In this document: positions 11,284 to 23,517 of the stretch, piece after piece
Position numbering within the stretch: position 1 is the first letter of the stretch
Layout: each line of letters opens with the position of its first letter
Origin: Takakia lepidozioides
Taxonomy: Eukaryota; Streptophyta; Takakiopsida; Takakiales; Takakiaceae
Assembly (NCBI GenBank): GCA_030704615.1
Contig: CM060732.1
Location: 27,280,001 to 27,344,000 of the forward strand
Length of the DNA stretch: 64,000 nt
Direction of reading: 5' to 3'
Translations under genes and position numbers: made by a program
Notes under the pieces: generated by a model
The model's input: the letters and a program-made list of their open reading frames with translations, nothing else
What the model was told of the DNA's origin: nothing
Databases searched by the model: none

Positions 11284-13449
11284 TGTAGTGTGAATGCAGG
11301 GGAGAGAACATTACATATGTTTACCATTACGACCTACATCACTATGACGGAGTGCCCGTCATCCCAACTGCAGAAAGGATGTATCCCTTCATGTAGGTCA
11401 TTTCATGAGCGCACTGAACTTATGCTTTGCCAGGAGAAAATGGCTAAGTCATGACGGTACACATTTTCATCCATGCGATGAACGTTTTCATCACTGGTTC
11501 TTGACCTAAAAGATCGCGGGTTGAGAAACACGAAGAGGAAGATGATGGATGGCTCATAGCGGCTGTTGCAAGCAGTGGTGTCGGCAGGGCAGCCTGTGTT
11601 AGGAGGTTGTACTTGCGCGGTGGGATCTTGCTTGGCTTAGGAAGCGGCATTAAGACGCCTCTGCTTGGTATTCTGTGTAGAAAGAAGCGGTGCCGCCTCT
11701 CTCGTAGTGATGATCAATTCCAAGAGATAGAAGCATGTAAGGAAAGCGGCGCACCACCACTGCCGCCAGTGCCTTGAAGATGATAGTTATGGGCAGATAA
11801 ACAAGCAGGGAAAAGGCCAGCTGCTGAAAGCACAGGGAAGAGAGTCTGGGCACAATCAATGGGGGGGAGGTAAAGCATGTGGAGTTCTGGCTGTATGGTA
11901 TCTCAGGTTCTCTGTCATTAAGCTTCTAGCTGCTTTGTGTCTCCTTGTTATAGGACCAGGCCAATTCAAGAGGAAGAATTGCATAGCGTAATCTGGTTGT
12001 CAGGCCACAGGATGGTCCAAGTGAAGAAGGGGAGCCATCATGGCGTCATAAGGTCTGGAATCAAGACAAAGAGAAAGGGTTGAAGTGGCTGCTGACGGGC
12101 GATGGCAAGGTGCCACCTTGACAGGCAGACCCGCCGCTTCACTAGTGGATAAAAACAGATAAGTCGATGAACAGTGGCTTCTTTTTGGGTGGACTTAGAA
12201 ATTGCTTTGGTAGATTTAGGACTGCCATCTTGGCAGAAGAGAAAAGGTAGAGACATGTGACAAGAAAAAGTTTTTGAAATGGGAATGGAGACTTTGGACT
12301 TCAGACCAGAACGTGGAAAGGATGGATGCACCTGATGTTGTGATGACAGTGAGAGAAATAAGTGAAGAGAGAGAGAAAGAGAGAGCCTGTTCGTCACTGA
12401 ATTCAGAATGGTCACTGTTGTCTTCATTCTTGCATTCTGATTCAGTGTCATAAACCTGGACACCATGCTGCCGTGTGTAGTGATAACCTGGAACCAATGT
12501 AGATCTGGCTTGTTTGTTTGGAGAGATCAATGATGGTTAGCTGGAGTTGCAAAAAAACATGGAAAGGATAAGGTGATTTCACTATGGGATCAGGATCTGA
12601 ACAACTGCGTTCCACAGTTGAAGGGAAAAGAGGGATGTTGGGGTATTTGGGTTGAAGTCTGACAAAAGAGATGAGAGCTGTTTGAGCGATGGGTCATTGG
12701 AAAAAGGAAAAGAGAGAGAGACTGATGGATGGGATGGTTGTGTCTTGAGAGACCGAGGATGACTTCAAGGCTGGCCGCACTGGATGCCTAGCAGCGTGTG
12801 CATTCACATTACATGACAGATCTGCTGCTGTGAAATAGTGGGGAACCTGGGGACATAGACAGAGATAGTGAAACAGACAAAAAGGGAAAAGAAAGAGAGA
12901 GAGTGAAAAATGGGATTTGGGTAAGGAGAGAGCTGCAATTCAAAAGGGCTGTTGGGGGGGTTGGTCAATTTGGGGAGATGAGATGAAGAAAACCTGAAAC
13001 CTGAAAGAAACCAGTGCCCCTGCAGACCATGAAGATCTGAGCTGCCTCCTCCTAAATCTGTGTCACCACTACAAAAAGGGGATTTCCGACCTGTCACTGC
13101 TCAAGTGGGCTTCACATAAAGGATCGTGTTTACCGCTGCCATTGGGCTGATTTGCATCACTGAATACATCGCACCAGCATAGCTGGTGCTGTACCTGCTG
13201 ATAGGGGATGTTGTGTAAAAGGTAGAACCAAGAGTGAACAACAAATTGACTCCCCATCCATGTCTTCCCTTCCGCTGCGGCGTGGATGAGGATTGCTTGA
13301 ACTCTGATCACGGAGGAGCTGAGGGAAACCCACAGCCAAGTGACGACAGTTGGACAGATTAGAAAGAACGCTTCTTTCCTCTTGCTCCGCAATCAATGGA
13401 GGGGAGCACAATTAGAATTATACAGAAGGGGATTCACGCCCCTTCTTTT
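11284..13449 (-). mobile_element. TIR element, left inverted copy (2.17 kb)
   Basis: This is the reverse complement of 15261-17426 at about 98% identity. Its outer end is TGTAGTGTGAA. At the inner end the matching terminus is lost after CCTTCTTTT at 13449. No transposase is encoded; the short frames shared by both copies have no motif. It is best read as a non-autonomous DNA element, or as one arm of a palindrome homogenised by gene conversion. Confidence 0.65.
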
Positions 13450-13488
13450 GGTATCAGAGCTACGTTGTTAAATCTTGATTTCTACTTG

Positions 13489-14013
13489 CTAGGGATCTTG
13501 ACTGGTACTCCAGGTAAACTGGATTGTAGCCGTTGTACCGCCCCTGTTGATGTTCACCACAATGTCGTGCCCTTCAATCATACCACCATCGAATATGGAA
13601 AGCTTCACGTTTACGTCGTCCACACCAATTCGAATGTCCCCATACAATGGAGAAGAGGAGCGCACTCCTTCAGGAGTATACGTCTCTCCGATGGAGTCCA
13701 CCCACGTCCACTGGCAGCAGTTCCACCGCAACAGCATAGCAGTGCGCATTCTTCTGTATGGGTGCCCGTCGTAGCTGGGAAAATTGGAATCAAGGATGCG
13801 CAGGAGCCACGGTCTCCTCAGACCAAGATCGTCACCCCGCTCGAAGGCGTAGTGGCCTGGGATATACTCAAAAGCGGACAATGTTTCCACATTCGAACCA
13901 GTATCTTCTGTGTAAACTGTGTACCAGATAACGATGTCTCCCGATGTGGCCGAATACATTGCATAATCGAAGCCTCCATAAGGGCAGTCGTCCCGGTTCC
14001 GGAAGCACGACAT
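13489..14013 (-). CDS. Unknown protein, paralogue of 14570-15148
   Basis: This is a 174-residue frame of unrecognised family. It shares order and motifs with the divergent neighbour: MSC-RN-DC at the start, then DYAM, SGDI-W, RWNCCQWT in the middle, PLYGDIR and GHDIVV near the end; overall identity looks near 45-50%. The start is supported because both genes have the same CTTTGCAAGGATGTCGTGC context. It is rich in Cys, Trp and aromatic residues, with no signal peptide or membrane segment. The 3' end lies 40 bp from the inverted element. The shared blocks amid divergence suggest both copies were maintained by selection. Confidence 0.6.
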   Translation of the reverse strand: MSCFRNRDDCPYGGFDYAMYSATSGDIVIWYTVYTEDTGSNVETLSAFEYIPGHYAFERGDDLGLRRPWLLRILDSNFPSYDGHPYRRMRTAMLLRWNCCQWTWVDSIGETYTPEGVRSSSPLYGDIRIGVDDVNVKLSIFDGGMIEGHDIVVNINRGGTTATIQFTWSTSQDP

Positions 14014-14569
14014 CCTTGCAAAGGAGGACCTGAGGACGTCTTTGATGCCGATGACAATGACCTTGCGGACAACAACGAAGCCCTTTGATTTTCAAAATGA
14101 TGAGAAGCGGAAGAGCAGTGCGGGCTCCAATAATGGAGCATATGGGTCCCACGTACCCACCAGTCATCGTGTAACATGTTCATGGCGCCAGCGGTGGATG
14201 AACCGATACCTCTTTCTCATCCACGGGGTATAGTTTGAAATCTGCAACCGAAGTCCATCCCCCGGATGGAAATTCGGCGCCGCATTTACATCGAAGGGGG
14301 GATAGACTTCGTCGTCTTGAGTGGCTATAGGCCCCCCTGGCACTTACTGCCCATAGTTTGCATGGCACGGAAGGAAACTGAAACGGCTACATTCATGGAG
14401 CAGCCAATCTTCATCCGTGCAGGTTCCTGTAGGGGGGAAATTTAAATGTGCCCTGGAGTGTTAGTGAGGAATTGCAGCGTTTGCTTCAACTTCTTCCAGC
14501 CACCGTGCTGCTGCCTCCTCCATCCGGGAGCTACTGTCATTGAGCGTACTCCGGTAATCTTTTGCAAGG
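14014..14569. promoter_or_regulatory. Divergent intergenic region between the paralogues
   Basis: This 556-bp spacer separates two head-to-head genes and should hold both promoters. It contains a GC-rich palindromic GGCGCCGCATTT motif near 14276. No TATA box or terminator can be called with confidence. Confidence 0.4.
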
Positions 14570-15148
14570 ATGTCGTGCCGCCGCAATCCTGCTGACTGCC
14601 GTTATCATGGCCACGATTATGCTATGTTCAAACTTGAATCAGGAGACATCATTGTCTGGCTCTCTGTTTTCACAGATGCTTCTGGAATCAAGCGGGAGTC
14701 TATGCGCGCAATGGAGTATTTGGAGGGCTATTACCGCTTTGAGCGAGGTGAGGGCAAGGGTCAATGCGGTCCGTGGGTCTTGAAAATTGTTGACCTCAAT
14801 ATACTAAACTGGAATGGGATGCCGGACAGATCACGCACGGCCTCACTTTGGCGTTGGAACTGCTGCCAGTGGACCAGGGAGGACGGCACTGGGGAAATCT
14901 ATATTCGTGGAGTTCAATCCGCTCTTCCACTATATGGAGACATTCGGCTGAGTTGCAAAGACGAATTGCACAGGCACATGAGGCCCACAGTCAGCTTGTC
15001 AATGTATAATGGTGGTATCATTGATGGGCATGACATTGTCGTCAGCTCCACCAAGGGCACCAGAACGACCGCATTGCAGTTTACCTGGAGATGCCGATTC
15101 AGTAATGAGCTTGTTTTGAGGGCTATCGAAGTTCCGTCGACTTGGTGA
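14570..15148 (+). CDS. Unknown protein, paralogue of 13489-14013
   Basis: This is a 192-residue frame with the same block order as its divergent partner (DYAM, SGDI-VW, RWNCCQWT, PLYGDIR, GHDIVV). It carries a C-terminal extension of about 20 residues after QFTW that the partner lacks. The ATG sits in the conserved TTTTGCAAGGATG context. AATAAA about 70 bp after the stop is a plausible polyadenylation signal. I recognise no family. Confidence 0.6.
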   Translation: MSCRRNPADCRYHGHDYAMFKLESGDIIVWLSVFTDASGIKRESMRAMEYLEGYYRFERGEGKGQCGPWVLKIVDLNILNWNGMPDRSRTASLWRWNCCQWTREDGTGEIYIRGVQSALPLYGDIRLSCKDELHRHMRPTVSLSMYNGGIIDGHDIVVSSTKGTRTTALQFTWRCRFSNELVLRAIEVPSTW

Positions 15149-15260
15149 CGCCCATGTAGAAGGCGGAAGGGTTTAGATTTGTCTGGAGTTGCTAAATGTT
15201 AGACACCGTGTTCGATCAATAAAACAACCCCTCGTACCTCACTTATGTGTGATGTGTTTC

Positions 15261-17426
15261 TGTAGTGTGAAAAGAAGGGGTGTGAATCCCCTTCTGTATA
15301 ATTCTAATTGTGCTCCCCTCCATTGATTGCGGAGCAAGAGGAAAGAAGCGTTCTTTCTAATCTGTCCAACTGTCGTCACTTGGCTGTGGGTTTCCCTCAG
15401 CTCCTCCGTGATCAGAGTTCAAGCAATCCTCATCCACGCCGCAGCGGAAGGGAAGACATGGATGGGGAGTCAATTTGTTGTTCACTCTTGGTTCTACCTT
15501 TTACACAACATCCCCTATCAGCAGGTACAGCACCAGCTATGCTGGTGCGATGTATTCAGTGATGCAAATCAGCCCAATGGCAGCGGTAAACACGATCCTT
15601 TATGTGAAGCCCACTTGAGCAGTGACAGGTCGGAAATCCCCTTTTTGTAGTGGTGACACAGATTTAGGAGGAGGCAGCTCAGATCTTCATGGTCTGCAGG
15701 GGCACTGGTTTCTTTCAGGTTTCAGGTTTTCTTCATCTCATCTCCCCAAATTGGCCAACCCCCCCAACAGCCCTTTTGAATTGCAGCTCTCTCCTTACCC
15801 AAATCCCATTTTTCACTCTCTCTCTTTCTTTTCCCTTTTTGTCTGTTTCACTATCTCTGTCTATGTCCCCAGGTTCCCCACTATTCACAGCAGCAGATCT
15901 GTCATGTAATGTGAATGCACACGCTGCTAGGCATCCAGTGCGGCCAGCCTTGAAGTCATCCTCGGTCTCTCAAGACACAACCATCCCATCCATCAGTCTC
16001 TCTCTCTTTTCCTTTTTCCAATGACCCATCGCTCAAACAGCTCTCATCTCTTTTGTCAGACTTCAACCCAAATACCCCAACATCCCTCTTTTCCCTTCAA
16101 CTGTGGAACGCAGTTGTTCAGATCCTGATCCCATAGTGAAATCACCTTATCCTTTCCATGTTTTTTGCAACTCCAGCTAACCATCATTGATCTCTCCAAA
16201 CAAACAAGCCAGATCTACATTGGTTCCAGGTTATCACTACACACGGCAGCATGGTGTCCAGGTTTATGACACTGAATCAGAATGCAAGAATGAAAGACAA
16301 CAGTGACCATTCTGAATTCAGTGACGAACAGGCTCTCTCTTTCTCTCTCTCTTCACTTATTTCTCACTGTCATCACAACATCAGGTGCATCCATCTTTCC
16401 ACGTTCTGGTCTGAAGTCCAGAGTCTCCATTCCCATTTCAAAAACTTTTTCTTGTCACATGTCTCTACCTTTTCTCTTCTGCCAAGATGGCAGTCCTAAA
16501 TCTACCAAAGCAATTTCTAAGTCCACCCCAAAAGAAGCCTCTGTTCATCGACTTATCTGTTTTTATCCACTAGTGAGGCGGCGGGTCTGCCTGTCAAGGT
16601 GGCACCTTGCCATCGCCCGTCAGCAGCCACTTCAACCCTTTCTCTTTGTCTTGATTCCAGACTTATGACGCCATGATGGCTCCCCTTCTTCACTTGGACC
16701 ATCCTGTGGCCTGACAACCAGATTACGCTATGCAATTCTTCCTCTCGAATTGGCCTGGTCCTATAACAAGGAGACACAAGCAGCTAGAAGCTTAATGACA
16801 GAGAACCTGAGATACCATACAGCCAGAACTCCACATGCTTTTACCTCCCCCCATTGATTGTGCCAGACTCTCTCCCTGTGCTTTCAGCAGCTGGCCTTTT
16901 CCTTGCTTGCTCATCTGCCCATAACTATCATCTTCAAGGCACTGGCGGCAGTGGTGGTGCGCCGCTTTCCTTACATGCTTCTATCTCTTGGAATTGATCA
17001 TCACTACGAGAGAGGCGGCACCGCTTCTTTCTACACAGAATACCAAGCAGAGGCGTCTTAATGCCGCTTCCTAAGCCAAGCAAGATCCCACCGCGCAGGT
17101 ACAACCTCCTAACACAGGCGCCCTGCCGACACCACTGCTTGCAACAGCCGCTACGAGCCATCCGTATCTCCTTCCTCTTCGTTTTCTCAACCCGCGATCT
17201 TTTAGGTCCAGAACCAGTGATGAAAACGTTCATCGCATGGATGAAAATGTGTACCGTCATGACTTAGCCATTTTCTCCTGGCAAAGCATAAGTTCAGTGC
17301 GCTCATGAAATTACCTACATGAAGGGATACATCCTTCTGCAGTTGGGATGACGGGCACTCCGTCATAGTGATGTAGGTCGTAATGGTAAACATATGTAAT
17401 GTTCTCTCCCCTGCATTCACACTACA
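15261..17426 (+). mobile_element. TIR element, right copy (2.17 kb), complete ends
   Basis: It begins TGTAGTGTGA and ends TCACACTACA, a perfect 10-bp terminal inverted repeat, so this copy looks like a complete non-autonomous DNA transposon. A clean target-site duplication is not visible; a second TGTAGTGTG follows the right end directly. It is CT-rich in the middle. It is nearly identical to 11284-13449 in reverse. Confidence 0.6.
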
Positions 17427-17697
17427 TATGTAGTGTGTCTCCTTTTTAAGTGTCAGGGTCCTCACTGACCACCTTCACTGGCTGATCACACACTGGTGGT
17501 ACGAAGGGTTTCAAGTCCCTCCTACTTCTTGTCCATTCCTTGTTTGCCCCATCTCTTAGCCTGTCATCTGCGTGCGCTTCCCCTATCCTTGTGGTGTTTC
17601 CTGCATCTTTGTACCCAAAAAGTCATAAGGTCCCTCCCATGGAGATATCATGGAGATCTCTTTCCAGGCCTCAACATCATAACCTTGCTGTTTTCCA

Positions 17698-19052
17698 TCA
17701 CTTGCAGTAGGTATGCCCAGTTTGATGCCTCCTTTCATTCCCTTGCCTGCTGCCGCTGCCCTTCTTCACATTTTTTCGCAGCTTTGCCTTCATCTCTGTG
17801 AGAAGCTGGATTTTCTGCTGCATCATAAGTGTGACCTCTGCTACAGATCCATCAGAATTTACTGGTGTTGTAAGAAAATGCAACCTGTTGTCAATTCCCA
17901 GCCTTGGAATTCTACCAGTAAGTACCTGAAAAGGTGAGAATCCAGTGGAAGCATGGACACCATTCTGTAACCAAACAGGGCTTATAGAGATTCTGATCCC
18001 ATTCAGTGTCGTTTCCAACTCCTAGGGTGGTGATGCTCTGTTGAGAGACTTAATGACCCTTTCCACCATACCGTTACACTGAGGCCAGTAGGGGGCGCTA
18101 TGCTCCCTCTTTATACCGTATTCGTGGCATGTATCTTCAAACTCACCTCCCCACTCTGTGCCATTGTCAGTGAGCAACGTATGTGGGCAGCTATACCTGT
18201 CAATTACTTCTTCCTCAAGAAAGCGGGCAGCAAGGGCTGCTGTATGATCTCCACTGGTGCAGCTTCTATTCCATTTTGAGAAGTGATCGATTGCCACCAG
18301 AAAGTACTGATTGCCCTGCTGGTTATAGGTAATGGTCCTGCAGTGTCAATTGCAACTCTGAAAAAACAGATCTACTACTGGAATGCTGTGAAGTTTTGAG
18401 CTACCTGAGCGCAACACTCCGTTCTGTTTGGCCATCTGACATTTACCACAGCCCTTGAGAACTTTCCTGATGAGTTTTGTTCTATCATGCCAGAAATAAC
18501 GTCGGCATATCTCCTCTTGAGTTCTTCTGACTCCAAAGTGGCCAGTGGCTTCATGTACTTCAGTGATTATTGCCCCTCTGTCAGGTTTGGTGGAACTACC
18601 CTTCCATCAAAGTAGACCTCACCTTTGAGATAGGAGTACTGCCTTGCCTGCCTCTTGGCTCTCGTGCTCTCCTCTTTTGTCAGGTAGTCATTGACTTCTC
18701 CAAAACATAAGAGGTGCATGACTTCCACATCATCAAGCACATCAGGTTGCCTTTCCTCCTTAACAGCTGCTGTATGCTGGTCAGAGCTGATGAGAGAGCC
18801 TTTTCCCCCATCTTTCAGCCTCACGTAATAATGACATCTGAGTAGCTTTTGGTGGGTGCGGTCCATGGTACCCAGTCCCCTTCATCAATCTTGTTGCAAG
18901 AAGAAGTGGTGGTTCTGAACCACTTGTTCCATCACTGTCTGAAGAACAAACGTCTTGGTGGAACACTCACCCCCATGTTTTCCTTGGCTGGGCATTCTGA
19001 TGAGGAAGTCACCCGCGTTCTTCTTGTAGTTGGAGTGCTTGTCAAGTCTTGA
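17698..19052 (-). pseudogene. Ty3/gypsy pol remnant: integrase with partial RNase H side
   Basis: Minus-strand frames together give an integrase. The HHCC zinc region is at about 18430-18570 (HEATGHFGVRR, CGKCQMAK). The core has D near 18345 (AIDTAGPL), then TDNGTEWGGEF at about 18160-18190 and the catalytic Glu in NGMVERVIKSLN. A C-terminal part runs to 17698. Reading is interrupted by a stop at 18022-18024 and a frameshift near 18320. The upstream part runs into the assembly gap. It is clearly different from the methyltransferase-bearing element at 43-50 kb, and LTRs are not visible. Confidence 0.75.
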
Positions 19053-19552
19053 NNNNNNNNNNNNNNNNNNNNNNNNNNNNNNNNNNNNNNNNNNNNNNNN
19101 NNNNNNNNNNNNNNNNNNNNNNNNNNNNNNNNNNNNNNNNNNNNNNNNNNNNNNNNNNNNNNNNNNNNNNNNNNNNNNNNNNNNNNNNNNNNNNNNNNNN
19201 NNNNNNNNNNNNNNNNNNNNNNNNNNNNNNNNNNNNNNNNNNNNNNNNNNNNNNNNNNNNNNNNNNNNNNNNNNNNNNNNNNNNNNNNNNNNNNNNNNNN
19301 NNNNNNNNNNNNNNNNNNNNNNNNNNNNNNNNNNNNNNNNNNNNNNNNNNNNNNNNNNNNNNNNNNNNNNNNNNNNNNNNNNNNNNNNNNNNNNNNNNNN
19401 NNNNNNNNNNNNNNNNNNNNNNNNNNNNNNNNNNNNNNNNNNNNNNNNNNNNNNNNNNNNNNNNNNNNNNNNNNNNNNNNNNNNNNNNNNNNNNNNNNNN
19501 NNNNNNNNNNNNNNNNNNNNNNNNNNNNNNNNNNNNNNNNNNNNNNNNNNNN
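19053..19552. other. Assembly gap, exactly 500 N
   Basis: A run of 500 N joins the gypsy remnant to an inverted copy of the intronic repeat. The round length suggests a placeholder of unknown true size. A kinase exon belonging to the 22.0 kb header exon could be hidden here. Confidence 0.95.
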
Positions 19553-21780
19553 ATCTGGTGACAACAAACCCTAAGTACTTAAACCTCACTATTAGCAAAC
19601 TCAGGCCGTAGAGCCCTAAGAAACTCAGACCGCCACAGGAAAACCTAAATTATCCCGATGACAAAACCCCGATGACAGGGAGAAGGGTTTACCACTGCCT
19701 TTACATGTGTCTGTTGTTGAAGGAGCATCCTGGGTCCAAGGAATCGCTTGACTGCTTAAACTACTCGAACTCAAGACAGAAAAACAAAGAAAAGCAACAA
19801 AAGCAGGAAGAAAAGCAAAACCCTGCTACCTGTTGTAGGTGCTACAAAATCTTTGAGAAGTATCCCCACAACAGATGTATGTGACCAACCCATGTTGTTG
19901 AGTTGCATCTATCATGTAGTGCTCAACCACAATTCCACATATAAATAACAAACAACCGTGTCTTTCAAAGGACCCTCCTCACATTTTACTTGTTAACATG
20001 GATCTATCGAATGAATAAACTGCGTGTATCAACCGTACACAGGATCACACACGGGATTGGGAGAAGCTGTTGAAACCCCGAGTGCACAACGCAGCCAAGA
20101 AACCAAAAAATTGCAAACACTTGACTCCATGCTACGCATTGAACGAATCATCGAACAAATCAGCAACTGCAGCGGGTTCAACAATCAACTGCCCATCAAG
20201 AATTCAAATGTGCCTGCCCATCATCAGAATTGCAGACATAAAAACAAACGGGCTCAGACTGCCCTAGGCAACCCATCGACATTCACCAGACTCTCTCCAT
20301 GACGCACTATCTGACACCCTAGCTAATGGGTGAACACTGCCACAGAAGGTTTTGCAGCCAAGGCGGTTTCGGTTAACTCACATAAGTCACCAACAACCAC
20401 ATTCTGTCATCGACCAATTAACAGCTCAAAACATGCGCACAATTTCGGCTAGAGCTTTCTATCCTCTGAAGATGGTACTCAAGAAATCGTAAAGGTTTGA
20501 ACAACACTACTGATTCGCAGGTCACGTGCATCAAAGTACTGAAGAGAGAACATAAACTCATTCTTCACACATTGGTAGCAAACCCTACAAACTTACACTC
20601 ACCAGATTCCCTCCTTGACGCACTATCTGACACCCTAAACCATCAACCATGGTTTCCATAACCAACAATCCCACACAGAAAGTAGGCTGCGAAGACAGAC
20701 ACAACACCGTTCAACCAAGAAGCAAGAGACGTAACAAAAATCAGATGAAGATTTGAAACCCGAACCCTGTACATACTCTTGGGATGCCATTGAGCCAGTC
20801 CAAAACTGTTACGGTTATGGTTGTGGATGCAAAAAATCCAAGAGAGCTCCAGAGACACAAAGGAAGGCTCCCTCTCCCTCACAGTAAAATAGAAGTGGAT
20901 GCAAGGACGGCAATCACTCACAAGTGAACTACCAAAATGACGGTTTAGAGTTAGGGTTTCAGGCCACACAACACTTTAAACCTGCCATCATCTGCCGCAA
21001 TCTGACCGACCACTGCGCTTCAAGAGATTCAGAAGGGCTTGCCCTCTGACCTCGCACGAAAAGTGCCCACAAAGGTTCACGGCCAGACATTTCCAAGAAG
21101 CAGTGCAATGCAACAAGCTCAACAAAATGGCAACTCAAAACCATTGAACATGATCCGGCAACTTTTTCTTGAGCCATTCTCTGCGGGTAGGAGGCGCTGC
21201 CAGCAGCAATCTATCAACCAACAAAATGACTAGGAATATAAATTGGACGCTGCCATACAATAACACAAACCCTACGGAGCTTTCGGAGAAGCTTAGAAAG
21301 GAAATCTAAGGGGACATACAAGATGTCGTGCAGCAAAGAAAGTAGGCTACGAAGACAGACAGACATAACGGCGTTCAACCAAGAAGCAAGAAACCCTAAT
21401 CGGCATGATTTCAGCACATAGGCTCTATCTATTACGCAAAACAAGAACACAAACTAACCTTCTGTATATGTAGCTGGCTTCAAAGCTAACCCTACAAAGG
21501 AACACATACCTTAGGAACAACAACACCGGGTTCAAAGGAAACATCTGAACGAAATAACAACAACCAAAGGAGCCTCCTCCTCATCAAACTTTATGACATA
21601 AAAAAAGACAAGCTCAGACTGCCCTAGGCAACGCAATCTCACACTCTAACCATCATCCCATGTTGTTGAGTTGCATCTATCATATAGTGCACAACCAGAC
21701 TTCCACATATAAATAACAAACAACCGTGTCTGTCAAAAGACCCACGCATCTCCAAAGCATCAAAATACTAAAGATAGCTG
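19553..21780 (-). repeat. Intronic repeat family, copy II (inverted)
   Basis: 19553 to about 21060 is the near-identical reverse complement of about 31970-33458, giving long inverted repeats about 11 kb apart. 21060-21780 is a more diverged copy of the same blocks. Like the other two copies it lies directly downstream (on its own strand) of a header exon, here 21837-22008. Confidence 0.75.
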
Positions 21781-21836
21781 CTAACAACAAGAATTGCTAA
21801 CACTTTCTTGACCATTCTTTAGGAAAGAAAACGCAC

Positions 21837-22008
21837 CTGCATCAGCAGCGGGTTCAATAAGGGCAAGAAGAGTTTCTGTCACAGTATCATCGTCATCATC
21901 AAATATTGCATTCCGATACTCATCGTTTTGCTGGAGCAGCTTCAGCTTGATTCTTGCCCTCTTCCTACCGTTTGGGATGAGTGACTTCAATGTATCTTTC
22001 CAGTCCAT
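21837..22008 (-). CDS. Header exon of a second kinase-effector locus
   Basis: The ATG at 22008 opens 57 codons (MDWKDTLKSLIPNGRKRARIK, then LKLLQQNDEY and an Asp-rich DDDDDTVTETLLALIEP). It ends with a phase-1 donor, GATGCAG|GTGCG at 21837. The last codons align with the relic at 4930-5003 in the first locus. The following intron is the inverted repeat copy II, and the expected C-terminal exon is not visible before the gap. The header is charged and helical with a basic patch; no family is recognised. The upstream 200 bp may hold the promoter. Confidence 0.55.
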
Positions 22009-22559
22009 GCTTCCGATCGAAATTACAAACGCAATGTTGAACGACCTGAAATTGGAATTTGAGCTGATTAGGGTTTAACCAACCGGTGCAGTGACGGACA
22101 ACGTTTTCGAAAGGCACCAAGAGAGAAAGCACACAAAATTCACTTGGAAAGAGCACAACGCAAGGAAGGGCTACAGAGAAAAGGCGTAAAGCTGCAACCA
22201 CTACAAGTCCGAAGACTTACTGAATGAACGCATCCAGATCATATGACAGTGCAGCGCAAACCTCGCCTCACCTGACACAAACACTAAGAGAAACTTTGGC
22301 GAGCAATCAGAGATCGGAGACCAGAAAAGAGCGATCTGAGAGCGAGACAGCTTGAGGGACTATGCGAGCACATATGTTAGCCTCCCTCCCGAGGGTAGTA
22401 ATAACCCTCAATCCGCACCATTGGATCATTACGAATCTGACGGCATGAAGTTACAAATGAATTCGTCCATTCTGTGCACCAATTTGTCCACTAACGAAAT
22501 ATATATATGATACAGGGAACCAAATTATACTATTCCTCTCATTTTTTAATAATTGGGAC

Positions 22560-22830
22560 TTGAATGCACATATGGGCCTGCGAGTACGGCCTATGGGGTG
22601 AGCTCAAGAACCCACCCCCTTTCACCGGGTCTAGATTCTGAATTTTTTCTAAGTCCTAGTTCTTTAACGACGGTGGACCTTCTAGCGGACTGGCCAAACC
22701 CTCAACAGACTGACTCCAACTAGCGAGCGGACTGACCAGCAAACTGGCGATTGGCGAGCGGACCGACCGACCAACATTGGACTCCAACTGGCGAGCCCCT
22801 AACTCCAACCTTCAGACCCTCCTCAAACAA
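22560..22830. repeat. GCGAGCGGACTGACC-type degenerate microrepeat
   Basis: Short phrases such as CTCCAACT(A/G)GCGAGC and GGACTGACC/GGACCGACC recur several times between 22685 and 22800. No gene is seen. A 60-codon minus-strand frame at 22870-23052 has no motif. Confidence 0.4.
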
Positions 22831-23139
22831 AATATATATTTATAATTGACACACATTACCGCTACAATGTCAGCTGCCAAGATTTGAACAGCAGACCTCA
22901 CGTTCGTCACAAATGCTCTTTACCATCACACTAACCGCCGCTTTCTCCAAACCCTTGAAATAATTAATTACTAGGGTTTCGCGTTGCTCCGCACTACTAG
23001 CGACGATTTCTGAGAAGGACGTCCGGACGGATGGGCCATACTCGAGGATCATGAGAGAGAGTATGGATCATGTAGCCTGCCAACATGTCAGTCACGTAGT
23101 TCCGATTGGTGGGAGAGGGGAGAGGGGAGGGGGGTTGTT

Positions 23140-23517
23140 GTGCACGTTTTAAACTCCTTTTCGAGTGTTGCATGTTAGATCTGGTTCTAAGAGTGTTCTT
23201 TAGTGTGTCTATTCTCTTACTTAGAGATAGGTTACTATTCTCATGTCCTTACAGTGAATCAGTTTCATCACACACACTTGCCTCTTGCATATCTTTGCAT
23301 TTGCACTTTAGAACGTTGCAACATCACTCCCACTCTGTTCTATTCTAGTTTTATGTGTCTCAGGATCGATTCTTTTAGTTTTGATTCACAGGCTAGATAT
23401 TTCTACAAGCTTTCTAAGGTGTCCATAACCCGGTGCATTCGTAGCAAAGAGGTTCGAACTCTGTTGCACTGCTACATGTATTTGTTTCCGCTCTTTTGTA
23501 AACCCTAAACATTTGTT
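23140..23517 (+). repeat. Penelope element terminal unit A (5' pseudo-LTR)
   Basis: This block (from TTTTAAACTC through TTCGAGTGTTGCATG to TTTTGTAAACCCTAAAC) recurs with the same order at 25670-26060, 26570-26960 and, diverged, at 26980-27350 and inverted at 38090-38425. It lacks about 40 bp (the TGGCCCCCCCTAAAAACTTG segment) present in other copies. It ends in CCCTAAA 8 bp before the element's first ATG. Confidence 0.75.

Noticed and set aside
13069-13411. Overlapping 107- and 84-codon frames in the inverted element (also at 15308-15650)
   Set aside because: They are present in both arms only because the arms are identical; no motif, two frames overlap, and neither has a supported start.
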